DNA from: Natronoglomus mannanivorans
Lineage (GTDB): Archaea > Halobacteriota > Halobacteria > Halobacteriales > Natrialbaceae
DNA: 64,000 nucleotides
Direction of reading: 5' to 3'
NCBI GenBank assembly: GCA_025517485.1
Contig: JAOPKB010000001.1
Coordinates: 186,001 to 250,000 of the forward strand
Notes under the pieces: generated by a model
Told to the model about the DNA's origin: nothing
Databases searched by the model: none
Seen by the model: only the letters and a program-made list of their open reading frames with translations
Program-made: the position numbers and the translations under genes
In this document: positions 61,755-64,000 of the stretch, piece by piece
Numbering within the stretch: the stretch's first letter is position 1
Layout of the letters: every line of letters begins with the position of its first letter

Positions 61755-61764
61755 AACACCTGTT
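61755..61764 (-). promoter_or_regulatory. AACAGGTGTT operator candidate, site C (extended palindrome)
   Basis: Within AACAACACCTGTTGTT (61752-61767), a 7 bp inverted repeat with CC spacer, lies the exact reverse complement of site A. It is centred about 25 bp upstream of TATAAG (61782-61787) of the binding-protein gene. In Halobacterium, TrmB sites upstream of the promoter element activate. Confidence 0.7.
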
Positions 61765-61781
61765 GTTATTCACCCACTAGC

Positions 61782-61787
61782 TATAAG
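61782..61787 (+). promoter_or_regulatory. TATA box of the ABC transporter operon
   Basis: TATAAG centred about 31 nt before ATG 61815, giving a predicted 5' leader of about 4 nt. Confidence 0.65.
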
Positions 61788-61814
61788 TGTCCATCTCTCT
61801 CACTAGTAATTGAT

Positions 61815-63266
61815 ATGCCTGAGAAGTACTCGCAGGGTACGAGGACGGACGGTTCGAGGGTGTCCCGTCGAACGTTCGTCAAAGCAGCAGGTGCGTCGGG
61901 TGCGGCAGTGAGTCTGGCTGGGTGTATTTACGGGGACGACGGAGACGGCGAGGATGCCGTCGTCTTCGGGTTCGACCCCGACTCCGCCGACGACGTCGGT
62001 GACGAAATCGTCCAGTTGTTCTACGACAACGGACTCGACGAGGACATCGACGTCGAACTTCAGCCCGGGGCGTCCGATACGGGTGAGCGCCGTGACAACT
62101 ACGAGACGCTCCTCGACACCGGCGAGACCGAACCGGACATCATGTTGATGGACAACGGGTGGGTGAACGTCTTCATCCAACGAGGGTTGATCGCCAACCT
62201 GAGCGAGGTACTCGAGGACGACGAAGTCAGCAGAATCGACGACGAGTACTTCGAGGCGTTTACCGATACGGCCCGCGATCCGGACTCTGACGAACTCTAC
62301 GGCGTCCCGCTGTTCCCGGACTTCGGGACGATGCAGTACCGGAAGGACTACGCCCGCGAGGCGGGCTACGACGACGACGACTTCGAGGAGTGGGCGACCG
62401 AGCCGATGAGCTGGGAGGAGTGGTCCCAGATCACCGCGGAGATGGTCGAGGAGTCCGACGCCAACTTCGGACTGTCGACACAGATGGCGATCTACGAGGG
62501 AACCTCGTGTTGTTCGTTCAACGAGGTGCTCACGAGCTGGGGCGGCGGTTACTTCGGCGGCGAGGAGAACCTCTTCGGCCCCGTCGGCGAGCGCGACGTC
62601 ACCGTCGACGAAGAGGAGTTCGTCGATGCGCTCCGAATGCTGCGGACGTTCGTCGACGGCGACGACGAGAACGCCCTCGAGGACTACGAAGGCGATCTCG
62701 CCCCGAGCGACATCACGCAGTGGAGCGAAGACGAGTCGCTCCCGCAGATGGAAAACGGCAGCGCGGCCATGCACCGAAACTGGCCCTACGCGATCGTGAA
62801 CAACGCCGAGGAGTTCGGCGTCGACAACTACGGAACGATGCCGATCCCCTACGCCGTCTCCGAGGACGAGGCCGCCCAGGACGGAATGGGCGGGACCGCC
62901 TCCGCACTCGGCGGCTGGCACATCGTCATGAATCCCAACTCCGAGCGCCAGGAGGAATCACTCGAGGTCATCCGCGCCGCGATGGAAGACGACTTCAACC
63001 TCGGACTGCTGGATCTGTGGGGCTGGCTGCCACCGAAGCCCGAACTGTTCGACTCCCAGGAAGCCGAGGACCTCGAACCGATTGGCAACTACATGGACAC
63101 GCTCCGGGTTGCCGGTGAGAACGCGGTCGCTCGTCCCGTCACCGAAGTCTGGGGCACCCAGTCGGAGCTCATCGCCCAGGAGGTCAACAGCGCGGTGGCC
63201 GGGAACAAATCGCCACAGGAGGCTGCCGAGGACCTCCAGTCCGGGCTCGAAGACACGGAGAGTTGA
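61815..63266 (+). CDS. ABC transporter sugar-binding lipoprotein (CUT1 family)
   Basis: 483 residues. SRRTFVKAAGASGAAVSLAG is a Tat signal with lipobox Cys37, so it is exported folded and anchored to the outer face of the membrane. The family 1 solute-binding fold is seen in PDIMLMDNGWVNVFIQRGLI, DELYGVPLFPDFGTMQYRKD, SSWGGGY-like motifs near 245, and GSAAMHRNWPYAIVNNA. Acidic surface is typical of halophiles. The 3 nt gap to the permease gene makes an operon; a TrmB regulator precedes. The sugar is unknown. Confidence 0.93.
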   Translation: MPEKYSQGTRTDGSRVSRRTFVKAAGASGAAVSLAGCIYGDDGDGEDAVVFGFDPDSADDVGDEIVQLFYDNGLDEDIDVELQPGASDTGERRDNYETLLDTGETEPDIMLMDNGWVNVFIQRGLIANLSEVLEDDEVSRIDDEYFEAFTDTARDPDSDELYGVPLFPDFGTMQYRKDYAREAGYDDDDFEEWATEPMSWEEWSQITAEMVEESDANFGLSTQMAIYEGTSCCSFNEVLTSWGGGYFGGEENLFGPVGERDVTVDEEEFVDALRMLRTFVDGDDENALEDYEGDLAPSDITQWSEDESLPQMENGSAAMHRNWPYAIVNNAEEFGVDNYGTMPIPYAVSEDEAAQDGMGGTASALGGWHIVMNPNSERQEESLEVIRAAMEDDFNLGLLDLWGWLPPKPELFDSQEAEDLEPIGNYMDTLRVAGENAVARPVTEVWGTQSELIAQEVNSAVAGNKSPQEAAEDLQSGLEDTES

Positions 63267-63269
63267 TCG

Positions 63270-64000
63270 ATGAGCGCAGAAGAGCAAAGCGGTCCAGCGC
63301 GCGAATCCCGGCGGTCGGGACCGCTCGTCGCGGTCACCCGCTGGATGGAGAACCTCGGCGAGACGGGCTTCGCGTACCTGCTGTTGACGCCAGTGTTCGT
63401 CCTGTTGGGAGCGATTGCGCTGTATCCGCTGCTCCGCACGCTCGAGCTGTCGCTGTACACGAACATCATCGGAACGGGCGAACCGGACTTCGTCGGCCTC
63501 GATCACTACGTCAGCCTGTTCACCGGCGAATCGGATCGCTGGCTTCCGGGGACGTCACGGTTCCTCTGGGGAGACGTCGCCGTCACCGGCGAGTTCCCCT
63601 TCGTCCACGTCGAGGGACTGCTTCGTAGCGCGCTGGCCGTGACGATCATCTTCGCGGTCGTGAGCGTCTTCTTCGAGACGCTCATCGGCTTCGGTCAGGC
63701 GCTCGTTCTCGATCAAGAGTTCCGCGGACGAAGCTGGGTCCGCGTCGCGATCATCATCCCGTGGGCGATTCCGATCGTCATTCAGGGGATGATCTTCTAC
63801 CTGATGTTCCACCCCAGCACCGGGTTCGCGACGGAGTACCTCGCGAACTACGGGATCGTCGCCGAGACCAACACGCTCAACGATCCGTTCAGTTCGCTGT
63901 TGATCGTGACCGTCGCCGACATCTGGAAGACGTCGGCGTTCATGGCGCTGCTCATTCTCGCCGGCCTCCAGAGTATCGACCGGAGCCTCTACGACGTCGC
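63270..64000 (+). CDS. ABC transporter permease, sugar uptake (partial)
   Basis: First 243 residues, open to the window end. After a polar N-terminus, membrane helices are seen: FAYLLLTPVFVLLGAIALYP (residues 34-53), RSALAVTIIFAVVSVFFETL (about 120-140), IGFGQALVLDQEF and WVRVAIIIPWAIPIVIQGMI. LYTNIIGTGEPDFVGLDHYV is the family loop of MalF/UgpA-type CUT1 permeases. The cytoplasmic EAA loop would lie just past the window edge. It pairs with the binding protein upstream; the second permease and ATPase should follow. Confidence 0.93.
   Translation, partial: MSAEEQSGPARESRRSGPLVAVTRWMENLGETGFAYLLLTPVFVLLGAIALYPLLRTLELSLYTNIIGTGEPDFVGLDHYVSLFTGESDRWLPGTSRFLWGDVAVTGEFPFVHVEGLLRSALAVTIIFAVVSVFFETLIGFGQALVLDQEFRGRSWVRVAIIIPWAIPIVIQGMIFYLMFHPSTGFATEYLANYGIVAETNTLNDPFSSLLIVTVADIWKTSAFMALLILAGLQSIDRSLYDV

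Overview
The window comes from a haloarchaeon (class Halobacteria). The evidence is high GC with strongly acidic Asp/Glu-rich proteins, archaeal RNA polymerase subunit L, diphthamide synthase Dph2, the haloarchaeal actin homologue salactin, HalX, HalOD1, bat-type HTH and TrmB regulators, archaeal type IV pilins, and a tRNA-Trp split by an intron that looks like a box C/D guide RNA. At least a dozen genes have a TATA-like box centred about 26-27 nt before the start codon, the usual sign of leaderless transcripts. Gene content would fit a Natrinema/Haloterrigena-like genus, but that placement is only an inference.

Layout. 1-8 kb: menF-menD (menaquinone), small membrane and ribbon-helix-helix proteins, a GNAT enzyme, a SpoIIM-family membrane protein, hisF and a zinc-ribbon/CAP-like membrane protein. 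8-17 kb: rpoL, a rhomboid protease, an N6-adenine methyltransferase, salactin beside a membrane protein and a YlbF-like protein, a HalX response regulator and dph2. 17-24 kb: a sensor with two DUF7344-like domains, a UlaG-like hydrolase, a long acidic coiled-coil protein, a divergent HisG paralogue, and a formyltransferase/deacetylase pair. 24.2-26.4 kb is gene-poor and looks decayed; it leads into a conserved DUF5805-like DNA-binding protein and tyrosine recombinase pair.

28-44 kb: a DCC-type redox protein, a 2-hydroxyacid dehydrogenase, an iron alcohol dehydrogenase facing a TRASH-domain AsnC regulator, NikR, a bat-type HTH regulator, a uracil-DNA glycosylase-like protein, a divergent HxlR regulator/NAD(P)-reductase pair around a clear operator, a J-domain membrane protein, DNA polymerase IV with PCNA-binding tail, gamma-glutamyltransferase, and a 1064-residue PAS/GAF sensor followed by a HalOD1 protein whose stop codon coincides with an IS200/IS605-type element end. 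44-53 kb: a ComEC-like hydrolase with DUF3006, proteins of unknown function, a second HalOD1 gene, two tandem pilins, a 140-170 bp repeat also found at 16.7 kb, tRNA-Trp and a DUF5794-like membrane protein.

53-64 kb: guaB, a Tat lipoprotein, a YcaO enzyme with an N-terminal four-cysteine domain, two small RNA-type proteins, then two TrmB regulators and the first genes of a CUT1 sugar ABC transporter. The motif AACAGGTGTT lies upstream of both regulators and the transporter, which suggests one small sugar-response circuit. No CRISPR array, rRNA or complete insertion sequence was seen.
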